Shown: one piece after another, positions 27,901 to 39,900 of the stretch
How positions within the stretch are numbered: position 1 is the first letter of the stretch
How the letters are laid out: every line of letters begins with the position of its first letter
NCBI RefSeq assembly: GCF_048771995.1
Contig: NC_133024.1
Coordinates: 86,594,501-86,658,500, forward strand
DNA: 64,000 nt
Direction of reading: 5' to 3'
DNA from: Taeniopygia guttata
Lineage: Eukaryota > Chordata > Aves > Passeriformes > Estrildidae
Position numbers and translations under genes: made by a program
The notes under the pieces: generated by a model
Database searches by the model: none
Seen by the model: only the letters and a program-made list of their open reading frames with translations
What the model was told of the DNA's origin: nothing

Positions 27901-30900
27901 AATGCTTTTTGTATTAGTAACATGCCCTATATCACAGGGTCAGCTTCCACCTTTCCCGAAACCTAAAATCAGTTTTGACCTGGTCTTGCTCACCTAAAGT
28001 GAGAGGCAGTCTGCTTGTTAATCACAATACATGTATTTAAGTGAAAATTTATTTACAAATAAGCAAACTGTGGTAAAAATAATTAGCAGTCATTCCAGAA
28101 TTGAAAAGGTTGTGGGGGGTGTTTGTGGGATTTTTTTTCTTTTGTTTTTTGGTTTTGTTTTGTTTTTAATTTATGTTTACTAGCTTTGGGATTTTCACAG
28201 TCATTGACATAAATAGTATCAAAGCAGGAAATGCTGTAATTGAAGTGTAAAGAAAAACTCCTGTAAGAAACTGATCCCTCCTGAATTTACAGTACTAGCT
28301 CTTTTCCTTTTATTGAGAGAGCTAAGTGCAGGGCAGGCTGGTAGGTCTTAAATCTGCTCCTCTCCCTGGCTTCATCTCTAATGCTTCAGTCCCTGCATGT
28401 GTAAAGGTGCGTCATGCTCTAATCCAGCTCCCAAGTCTCCTTCCAGAGCAGAAACCTGGACTACTTTCCTACTGCACCTGCAACCCCACAATCAATATGC
28501 TGAATCAATAAGCTGAAAAGCAGCCAAACACCCTGATTGCTACCCAGCTCTTGCCCCCTGTGCTTGCTCCCTTCACCTGCCTTCATACCTTTACTCCAAT
28601 CTGCCACATCCCTGGAACCTTTTTCCAAGGTACACCAGCATGCATTGGCGTCTTCTCCCCTCCATCCCTACTCCTGCATCCTTCCTGTCTGAGTAAAATA
28701 GAGCGAACAGGAGTTTGCAGGGTTCAAAGCACAGATTGATGGAAGGGACAAACCAGGTTTCAAAATCACCTCAAATGCAGTGAAAAAGCAATTAAGAGTC
28801 TTGGTCTATACTGACACAGAGAATTATTGCTGGTTTAGAGGTGTAGTCTAGCAGGTAACTGTCTTGTGGAGATCTATTAGCTGCTTCAGGTCCTAAATCC
28901 AGCTGAACTGATGTGTTTAGCTCACTAAGTATGTTCAAAATGATGTTCCTAAGGCTTTTTAATTTAATATTATGGTATTTCAAGCTGCTAAGTAATGTTT
29001 CATTTTTTCAATAATATATGTTGAAGAAGCAAATAAAAGGTTAGAAGCAAATGGAAGTGTTTTTAAACAAATATTAGCATCATGGGCTAGTTCTGAAGTG
29101 TCCTTTTTTCCCCTTCCTCTCTGTATTTCTGTTTTTTCCCTCAGGTGTTTTTGTTCTGACTCAGATCATTAATGTGTTCCGGACAATACCTCTCACTTTT
29201 AAGGACCAATTTATTATCGCCTATGGAGGTCTCCGAGGAGCAATTTGTTTTTCACTTGTATTTCTGCTTCCTCCTGCTGTGTTTCCCAGGAAGAAATTGT
29301 TCATCACTGCTGTTATCGTGGTGATATTCTTTACAGTTTTCATTCAGGTAGTACCTTTTTTCTCCTGAACTTTGTCTCGCTCAGACAGATTATAAGTAAG
29401 TACCTCTAATAGGTAGAAAATTAAATGTTCTAACTTACTGGAAGGAACATACTTGAAGGTACTCGCCATAGTCATAGTAGAAAAAATGCTATGCATGCCA
29501 TAGGCAGGTAGCAAAAGTATGCCAGTATTAAGTACTTATGCTAACATGTAAGTAGTACTAAGTATTTAAGACTAGTGAGGTTGGAGCAGAGATAAAAGAT
29601 AATCTGGGCACAGCTTCAGCACTCATTCCTTTTTCTAGAATGTTTAAATTTGTCTGTGTTTACTCAGAAGTTCAGTGTTTGATGTAGTGCACAATGAGCT
29701 AAAGATACTTCGGGCCCAGGCAGGTGAACTGGAGTTGGGGGAAGTGATGCTGCAAACCAGCTGGACAGCCCTAAAAAAGCACCAGGTGTGTGTTAGGACA
29801 TGGAGAACTTGTCTCTGATGACCACCTGGCCATGGAGGCCTGGTCAAGGGTGAGCAAGAGACTGAAACCTGCAAAATGTAGAGGAGGCCAAGCCCATCAG
29901 ATAAACATATCAGAATGGTCATTATCCAGAGCAGTGAGAGAGATGTGAGTGACTATTAATGAAATTTCAGGTCTGTGAAAAAAAAAGATAGAATTTTGTT
30001 ACTCTGCTGTTTACATGGAAAAAGGTGCTGTGAGAAGCAAGTATCTGTGCTCATGCTTGGGCAAAGGGGCAAGGTGGAGGTCAGTTAGTTGACTTCAGCT
30101 GTGAAAACTAATTTTGAAGAACAGAATAATTTAAAATACAGAGATAAATGGAGTGTGCTATGAGATACAACATGATTTATCAAAGAAAAACCTGGTATCA
30201 TTCTTTCACAAGGCAATTTATTTTCTGGAGTAATCAAATTTAACCGGACTATTGTAAAATCTTTGGGGAGGGGGCTACAGAGGAGATAGCTAATGTAACA
30301 ACTCATTAAACTGAGGGTTAGATTGATATTAGGATGGCTGTAAGATGAATGAGGAAGGAGCTTACAGTTCCTCCTTTAAATTGAAATAGAAGTTAATTGT
30401 CCTTTGGGTCAGAAAGGATCTCTGGGGGTCTCTAGTCCAACCCTGTGCTCAAAACAAGGCAACCCCCAAGTTAGATGATGTTCCTCAGGGCCATGTCAAG
30501 CTGAGTTCTGAATATATTGATGGATGGAGGTACCCCAGCCTCTCTGGGCACCTGCTCGACTGTTCAACCACCCTGGCCAGGTAATAGGCTGCTGGGATAT
30601 TATCAAAGGAATTCCTCAAGCATAAGTTAATACTCTTGTTAACTGACCATGGCACATAACTGTGTGAGTTTTTGTTGCTGATGTTTCTTGATGACAGATT
30701 TTGGAAAGTGTTCTTAGGATGACAGAGTATCCTGTAGAAAGAACTGAGGGCCAACATGAAAGGAACAGAATTAAACTGAAGAATAATGCTCAGTAATGCT
30801 CAAAAATGTTCTTGCAAGGACTTTCTTACTAGGAATTTCTCTTGTGAAATGGGAACCTTTGATTTGGAAAAAAATCGAAAGGGAAAATGATACAGGTGTA

Positions 30901-33900
30901 CTAGTTGGTAATGGGGTAGATTTTAAGTCAATGATACAGTGGGGACAGAAGAAAGGCAAATCTGATTGTAGGACACACTGAGACAGGTATTTCCATTAGA
31001 GCACAGTGGCACGTTCTGGAGTAATCAGGGGACTGGTAAATCTGTCATGTGAAAGGAGACCAGGATGCCTTGGCCTTAGCAAGATGAAGGCGAAGAGGGA
31101 CTATAATTACTGTTTATGTGAGGGAGTGAACATTGTTTAAACTAAAAAGACAAATGTTGGCACAAGAACAAAGTGCTACACAGTGACCATGATGCAATTA
31201 AGAAGCAGCTTTCTAATTATCAGAACAATAAGGTTCAAGATGAGTGTTCCATTATGAGCAATGGGGCAAAGAAACCTAACTAATTTTAAAATAAAGCTTG
31301 ATTCATTTACAAAAAGAAATGTGACCTGGGTGACTGGGATAGTAGCGACTGATCTCAACACCACAGGAGATTCATTCCTCTCCCCTGTGCCAGTGTGCCT
31401 GTACAAGTAAACAAATTATCTCTATTCTTCCACAAATACTTGTTGAAAACCATTATATAATTCAGGGAATAGCTAAAACTTTTTTTTCTTTCTCTGAGAA
31501 TGGTCAGGCAAGGATACATATTTTCAAAAAAACATAGTTTCATGATCTTAGATATCCATAATAGTACTGTTTACATATCTTTGAATACCCATTTTGGACG
31601 TAAGTACTAGAAAAGAGGACTTTACATGTTCATTTTGAAATTATAGAGAATCAGTTTATTAATTCATGTTTTTCTAACACATAACAAAACGGAAAGAAAA
31701 AGTTTAAAATAACTATGGATGGGGTAGGTGATGTATTTATGATGGGTTCTGTTAGGTTGACCCTCTTGGAGCTCTCAGTTCTGGGGCACCCCTTTCTTCC
31801 TCCTGTTGCATTAATGGAGTCTGAACTGACAAGGACTTCATAGCTAAGTGCAAAACCTGCTAATCAAAAGAATGAAATCACTTTTATAATTATTGTGTTC
31901 TATTTTTCTTCACAGGGAATAACAATTCGCCCACTGGTGGAGTTTCTTGACGTCAAAAGGTCAAATAAAAAGCAGCCTGCTGTCAGTGAAGAGATTTATA
32001 ACAGGGTATGTTGCAACTTCATATCATCGATGAAACCCTTGTATAGATGAAATTCCTAGTCACATTCAGACAGACAAGCATTCAGCATCAGTATTATGGA
32101 GAGGGTGTACTTGATTACTTTTTGATAGCTGTTACGAGCACAATAATTGTAAAGCTTATATTTAATTCTGGCAATTACAAAAATTATTGTTACGTATCCT
32201 TATTTTGGAATCTCTCACTTTCTTAATTGTTTAGATCTAGAAGTAAATTAACTTTTTGTAGTTTATTTCACACATGAGATACATATTATTTTATAATTTG
32301 GCTACATCAGGAAACCTTTGGCTTTATTTAATTACATTATACTGCATTTGATTTAATCTAATTAAACAAATGCAAACTTCTCTTAAACACACTCTCAAAC
32401 TTACTAAACTCTTACATCATCAGCCTTTTTATGGATATATGTTTGGTACATCTGTGTCTCCAATTGTTGCAGATTATTAGCCATGCATCTTCTTGAATGT
32501 CTTTCTCCTTGCAGCATACCTGTGGCAAGTGGTTTGAAATTTCAAAAGGGAGGAATAGTAAGGGCCACGTTTGGGAACGAAGCCAATCTAGGCATCTGAA
32601 AGTCTGTCCTTTTAGAGCTAATCCTTTGGACATGTCTACCAGGATTTTTCCCTGAGACTGAGAGACCCCTACGATGGTTCCTGAATTAAAAGCAAACATG
32701 CTGCCTCTGGGTTCAAGTGAGACCTTAGCTGAAGTGATTCAGTTTTTCCTAATTGATAATAGACTCAGGAAGAGTGTGTTGCTAATATTAGATGGACAGG
32801 ATGCTTTAAGATGATACAAATTCCTAAAATAGGATCTCAGGACCTACTGCTGGCTCTCAGTTCTGTCTGTGCATCCTGAGGGGCTGGTGCTGATATAGGG
32901 ATCTTCTGTCCGCTGAGATTCTCTTCTCCACAAAGTCATACTTGCCTCACTGTCAGGCCTGGGGAAGTTCCAGGCATAGCAGCAAGTGGTTAGAGAATTC
33001 CAAGTAAGTGAAAATATGGGAAAGACCTTTAGTTTCAGGCAAGAGCTGAGCAAGATTGACATTGAGGAAATTAGCCACTAACTTCTGTCCTTTTGTGGCT
33101 GTGAGCTAAGGAAGATTCAGGGGGAAAGAAACAGATTCTGTCTTTGAGCTTGCTTTGGACTGCTTTTGGTAGGACTGAAACATTGTCCTTAGTTGTGACT
33201 AGATGTTTGTTTTAAAGTAAATTGAAAATTAATACGGTCTAAGGACAAGGCAAATGATGTCTATAAGTTTATGTAATGAACCAATGTTTTCCTTTAGTTC
33301 TTTGACCACGTGAAGACTGGAATTGAAGATGTGTGTGGACACTGGGGTCACAACTTTTGGAGAGATAAGTAAGAATGGCATTTGAAACTCTGTTATACAA
33401 GAGAGGTTGAAATGGCTCTGCAGCAAAAAAAAAAAAAAAAAAAAAAAACCAAACCAAAACAAAAAACAACAACAAAAAAAACCCCCAAAAAACCCCAAAG
33501 GCTGTTGTGCATCAAATTTCATTTTCAGCATTTATTCTTGAAAGCATATGGTTGTTTTTAGAACATGTGGGTTTCAAAGGGAAAGTAGCAAAACAATGTC
33601 TTTTACTAAACCACAAGCAAGTAGAACAGAATCTCCAGCTGGGAAGCAAGGCAGCCCTCTGATCCCAGGGTGAAGGATGGTACTTTCAGGGGCTGCATGA
33701 TTCTGACTGCTGCAGAGCATTTTCTCTATGTCTGCTGAGCCTTTTTGCTCACCCAGCTGTCCTCCTGCAAGCTGTATTTCTCAAGGCAGTTAAGTGATGG
33801 GTTAGTTTCCTATTTGACTGTAAACATACAAAAGCTAGTGGATTTCCTCTAGAAAGATCAAGGCAGCAGCTGACATGAGATACATGAGAGATCCTAATAG

Positions 33901-36900
33901 CAGGCAGCTTCACAGCTCTTGATGGTATTCCTTAAGAATTAGTACCAGTTAAGATTACCCCTGGCAATACCTGAATAATTAATATTTTTACTTTGTCTGC
34001 TGAATCATCATCATCATTAGGTTGGATCTAATTCCTTTTACATCCAAATTCTTTAGACCCAAAGCATGGGCACTGCTCACCACCTCTAGTCTCTGCTCCA
34101 AGAAGAATTTGAGTGTTTTATATAAGGAGAGAATAGCAGGAATGGCTGAGGAGAGCCCTCTCCAAATGACTTGGGGGTGACACAGTGAGGACACTTTCTT
34201 GACAGATGTGTGACATGGGAACAACTTTTCTTTTCTTAGCCTGGTTCTCCTCCAGTCTATTTGAGATCTTTAATGAAAAGATTGCAGAGTAAAGGAGAGT
34301 CCTACCTCTTCATGACCTTCACACCCAAATTCAAGAATAATTCCAGAACGTCTGGAGGGCAAAATATTTCCTGACAAACAAAATCAACACCAGCTGTAAT
34401 CAATATTTTTTCACTAAGCATCCAAGAGAGTGCAGTTGCTTTAGAGAAAGGAACAACTTCTAAAGTTTTACAAAAGCAGGCTAAAATTTCAAAGAAAAAG
34501 CAGTTGATGCAAATTTTGGCCTTTTATTTGTTATTACAGTAAATATTTAATGTTCTCTTTGTCCTGATGAAAACAGAGAACTAAAAATAATATTTTCTAA
34601 TAACAGAATATCTAAAAGTTTAAAGTTGCTGCTAGGGAGACTGCCCATTAACATATTAACCTATCTAACCTATTAAGACTATCTATCTGAAGTAAAGTTG
34701 AAATTGACCCTTTCTTAGGTTACTCAGCATTAGGTTGTTAACATAAACAGACACATTCCCAGACAATAAAATCCTTTAAAATTTCATTAACTGCAATATA
34801 TTGGCTTTACTTAACTATGCACAGTAAAAATTAACTGATTGGGCTGGTTTGCCTCATGTACAGGTTTAAAAAGTTTGACAATAAATACCTGCGAAGACTT
34901 CTAATCCGTGAGAACCAGCCCAAATCCAGCATTGTTTCTTTATACAAGAAGCTAGAGATCAAGCATGCCATTGAGATGGCAGAGAGTGGAATGATAAGCA
35001 AGGTCCCATCATCAGTGTCTCTCAGGTAAGCAAGCGATGCCATCATGGCCAAGCATCTCAGCTGGGTCACATAATTTATTTCACAGCCTGGGCTGTAGGC
35101 AGGATAATAATTTTGACTTAGGATACATTGCGTCCTAATGTCACCAGAGCAGTAAGAGGATGTGAAACCAGAGCCTTTTGCCTGTAGCTTCAGGTGAAGT
35201 GCTGTGCTCTTCCGGCGTGTGTCGCTTTACTGGGACAGCTGCTCACTGGAACACCCATCTGCCGTGATGAGCGGAGGTGGACTTGAACACGTGCCTGCCT
35301 GCCTGCTGAGAATAGCTACAAGGGAAGCCTGAGGGGCATTCTTAATAGTACTTAAATACAGTGGACAAATTATTGTAATTTTTATCACATTTTGTATCTT
35401 TCCACAAATTCAAATGAAATCAAGATTTCAGTTCTACATGTTAAATTTTCACCTATTACTTGGTTGTTTTGAAATGTTGTTTCCATCTTTAACAAAGGAA
35501 ATAATTCAAATGTCATTCCTGACCATAAAATTAAAAATATTCTCTATCTCTCCCTCTCCCCTATTTTCCTTTTTTTTTATTCTTCCACAGTGATTATCAT
35601 GAAGGAAAAATAAAGCCCCTTTCTCCCACTGAAATGGAAAATATGCGAGAAATATTAACAAAGAATCTCTACCAAATACGACACCGAGTAAGGATGAACT
35701 TTTGCCTACATAAATATCCCACTGCTCTTGCAATATACTGATTATCTTCTTAACACATCTTTGAGCTAGTACATCTGCTCTATCATATAATAACAAGTAA
35801 TGCTCTTATTTACCTCTGTTGCCTTGAATCCATATCCTGTCATATGTACAGTAGCATATTCACATTCCTTTGTGTAAATACTTACTTGATCTTATACTAT
35901 TGATAAGGCTTAATGTTTTTGTCTTATTACCTCTGATGCAACCACAGTATTAAAGTAGGATTATAGGTGCCAATTCAACCCAACATTGTCTACTTGTATC
36001 AGTATATTGGTCACTTCATGACATGGGATTAGATTTCCTATTTGCCTCCAGTTATAAAGCTGTTTGTATTAAGAGCAGAGATGATGAACTGGAAAAATAG
36101 TGAAATAAAAGCAAAAGGACATTTCACATTTGTCCTCCTGTGGCTAAGAAGTTTGAATGCCTGAGCCCTTGGAAAACATTCAAAAATTGAGCAAGCTTCA
36201 GCTTGCTGGAGGTTAAAATTACTTCCCTCTAGGGGACTTATCACTTTCAAATATGTGTCCTCTACTGACATACTGATGAAGCTACGACAGTGTGGGGGTA
36301 AACACGGTATCAAGCCAGTTTCTTCCATTTTGCTTTTCATTATAAATATTAGCAGGTTAAAAAAATTACCAAAACCAACAGAAAAACCCAGGTGGTTGTG
36401 AAGCAGATGAATAAAAACATTCCAAGCATAATTATTTTTCTTGTTATTAATCATCTGCAATACGATCTTGTTCACAAGGATTTATGATGCTTATTCAAGC
36501 AAAAAGCTTGTTTTTCCCTGTTCATATAGTCCAACACGTTTGACATCATGCTTTCCAGGCTGTGACCATGGCTTTTCCATTTCAGACAATGTCCTACAAC
36601 CGACACAGCCTGGCTGCAGATGCAAGTGAGAAGCAGGCCAAAGAAATTCTGATCCGTCGCCGGCACAGCCTTCGGGAGAGCCTGAGGAAAACAAACAGCC
36701 TGTCAAGGGAAAGACCGGTACTTGCATTTTTTGATGTTTTTTGCAGTTTTTTTGCCTGTTTGGTTTTTTTTAAATTTTAATTGTTATTGAAAGCAGCTGT
36801 TTGTAGCTAACTGTCATGGTGGAAAATCAATCTTCTGACATGCAGGAAAAAATCCTGAATTTGGAAGACAACGACATATGTAACATCACATTTACACCTT

Positions 36901-39900
36901 GAGTTGCACACGTGAGCCTTTTAATTTGTGTTGATACCCTCAGCAAAACTTCAGTCTTGTAGAATGTGATATGGGAGTGGGATATGCTGCCATAATTTTA
37001 CCTCAGAGAAGCTGGAGAGGCTCTGTACACAATGTAGATATGATCAGTCAGTATTCTCTATCAGTATTTTGATGAAGTGTGGTGATTAAAGGTTAAAAAT
37101 TACTTAGAGATAGAAAAGCTAATTACAATAAGCTCCAAAATATAGCAGAGGACTTTTGACCCCATCAGTCAGAGCAAGCTCTTCACTTGAAAAGTATTAT
37201 ATGTTCTTTAGTCAGGCCTTCAGATTTTGACACTGGTTAGGAAAACTGCTTCCACTTAAAAGGATTGCTGTGGCATGATAATATTTGGCTCTCTGAGGCA
37301 GTCCTGCAGTTGTAAACTTCCAACCGTATTGGAATAGAGCACACTAATTAGGCAGGGATACTGATCTTTTGGGTCATATCAGGTATCAAGGAAATTAGCC
37401 ATTCTGCATATTTTCATGTTACAGGAATACTTAGTGACTTCTGTCTTCATTGATACAGTTGTTCTTCAGCAGCTGAGGCTGGAATAATGACTCCAAAAGG
37501 ATGATAATGTCTCATAGGTGATCATTAACAGAGCTACTATGGTGTTAATTATGACAATAAGACTGTTCCTGATTTTTTTTTTTTTCTCAACCACAGTTAC
37601 ATATGTTATCTTTTTCATACAATAAATTATTTACTATGTGGAATAGTGAGGAGACTCAGCAGGACTTTTGGGGCAGGGAACTTTTTAAAACACACCTTCT
37701 ATAATTTTAAGAATAATTATCCTTGGATAAATCTTTCACAGAGGAAAGAGGAAAAAGAGGAAAATAATAAAAATCCAAAGATGAAAAATCTCTAAGAGAA
37801 ATAATATTTCCTTTCAGGTTCCCTTTGGATCTGCCACAAGTAATGGTATTAGTAGAGGAGAGCTGGTAGACTGCAAAGATTTTAAAAATCTTTGTAGCAA
37901 ATGTAAGAAAGGATGTCCTTGAAAAACTTTTGAATTAAAAAAAAAACCAACTTGTCCTGGAAAGTACCTCTGGTGTTCTAGAAGTATGAAGTGTGGTCTG
38001 TTCCCAGAGCCTTTAAATCTTAGGGAAAACAAGGATTTTATGGCCTGAACTGGTAAATGATCATGCTGGTGCCTAACTTCCTCATCAACTTCAGTGTGAC
38101 TAGTCAACTGTATAAAGTCATTTATATGTATAAAGTGCTTGCAGGATCAGAATGCAGATTAGTTCTTGAGCCCCAGCTTCAGTCTCACCCAGATTTTTGC
38201 AGCTGACTAATAAAAAGTTTAAACAAGTTTTAAGCTGCATGAAGTGCCATTTGCCTTCCTTAGGAAAGTCTGTGCAGGTAAGGTTGAGGTTAGAGACCAT
38301 ACATTTATTAACTCTGATCCCAGAGGGCGTATCACTAGGCTTTTATTTGATTAAACTGCTTGAGATTACTCAGTCTTTACCTTAGTTAGCACAGACTTCA
38401 GCCAGCAATCAGTGCTGAGTGTGTAGTAAAAGATCACATATTAGCTAATCCAAAACTACTCTCCAGCCCTTTAGCTACAGAAACCTGTTCAAGCCTCAGT
38501 TGTGTATCTTAATATGCATTATGCAGGTACACTAGGCTGCAGTGACTTAAAATGTTTTTGTTTTCTTTTCATTCAGGCTGCAGCAAATACAAAAAGATTC
38601 CTTTCACTTCCTAAAAACACTAAACTCCCGGAGAAACTACGAGTGAGAAATAAAACATCTTCCAGAGGTAATGAAATTTTTCTGTTTTTCTCTTACTGTG
38701 CTGCAGTCATTTTTCTTACATAGAAGGAATGTTTTTCCATGGATGATGTAGAGAAATAAACAAATTAGAGCATTTAAAGCAGTGTGACTTAAAGCAGAAA
38801 TTTGAATGTAGAGAAATGCCCTCAACAGCAGGGCTTTGTGGGGCTTTCTCACTTCCTATCCCATACTGGCATAGCCTGCCCAGCACATCTTCTCATGTCA
38901 GCAAGCAGCTGCCTGCTGCACTTTTGCACCAGGAACACTGCCATGGCTCATTCTCCTCATCTTTATTCCATAATCCAGATAGCCTTCCTGGATTATGAGC
39001 CTGTTTGGTTCTTTTTCCTCTGGGATCAGGCTAGAGGACACTGCTCTGAACCAGAGAGGCTAATGAAGACATTAGACCTAGTTTTTTGTTCTCAGGAAGA
39101 ACTGAAAATGCTGTGGTTTACAACCAAATCCCTGCCTAAACTCACAAATGTTTTATATTGTAGTTCTTGAGTTCTAACAAAAATAAATTTAAAATCTGTT
39201 GGAGCACAAATATTTGATGTGAAAACTTTGCCCAATTCTATATATTACTTTTGATTGTTCCTGGTTTCATTACCATGCTTATATCATACTCAGGAGCATT
39301 TTCTTTCATGACAAGTTGTCATAAGGATCTCTTGCTGGGAAGAAGAAATGTGTGCAGAGTTGCTAAAATTTCCTGATCTCCACCCCCAGTTAGTTTTCCA
39401 CTATTCCAAATTAATTTAACAATAGACTGTGTTCTTGTCTGTTAATAATGATATCTTTGCTCTCCTGACATAGGATGCCTTTTATTCTGTAGTTAGTCTG
39501 CAGAGGTCACCTACTGTCACCTAGAATTAAAGAGAAAATATGCCTCCAGATTATTCAATTGTCAAAAAATATATTATTTGACATATTTAGAAAGGAAAAA
39601 GCCTGAAAACACAGTCTGATGAAGACCTCCCTTGATATATAATTATCTGGGTGAATGGACAATTACATGGTGATATGTTTTGTTGACCCTTTCCTTACCT
39701 TTATAAAAGAAATAACATGATTACTAATCTAATTTGTTCTTATGACAGTTGCACAATTGCACAGTTGCAAATAAACAATAAAAATTGTTTATTCTGATAT
39801 ATTTAAAACATCATATATGATTTAAGTCTAAGAACAGATCTGACGCATTCATAAACTATTGTTAAAATAGTGACCAAATGACTAAAGTGTGCAAGTTTTG

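Larger units (their letters stand above)
29348..31915 (+). other. SLC9A2 intron 5
   Basis: 2,568 bp. Almost half is an old CR1-like LINE in sense orientation, itself interrupted by a shorter antisense CR1 fragment; both are listed separately. The rest is unique AT-rich sequence. Confidence 0.85.

Noticed and set aside
27795-27997. Extension of SLC9A2 exon 4 frame into intron 4 as an alternative C-terminus
   Set aside because: The GTAAGC donor is strong, exon 5 matches in phase and family sequence, and the extension has no conserved content.
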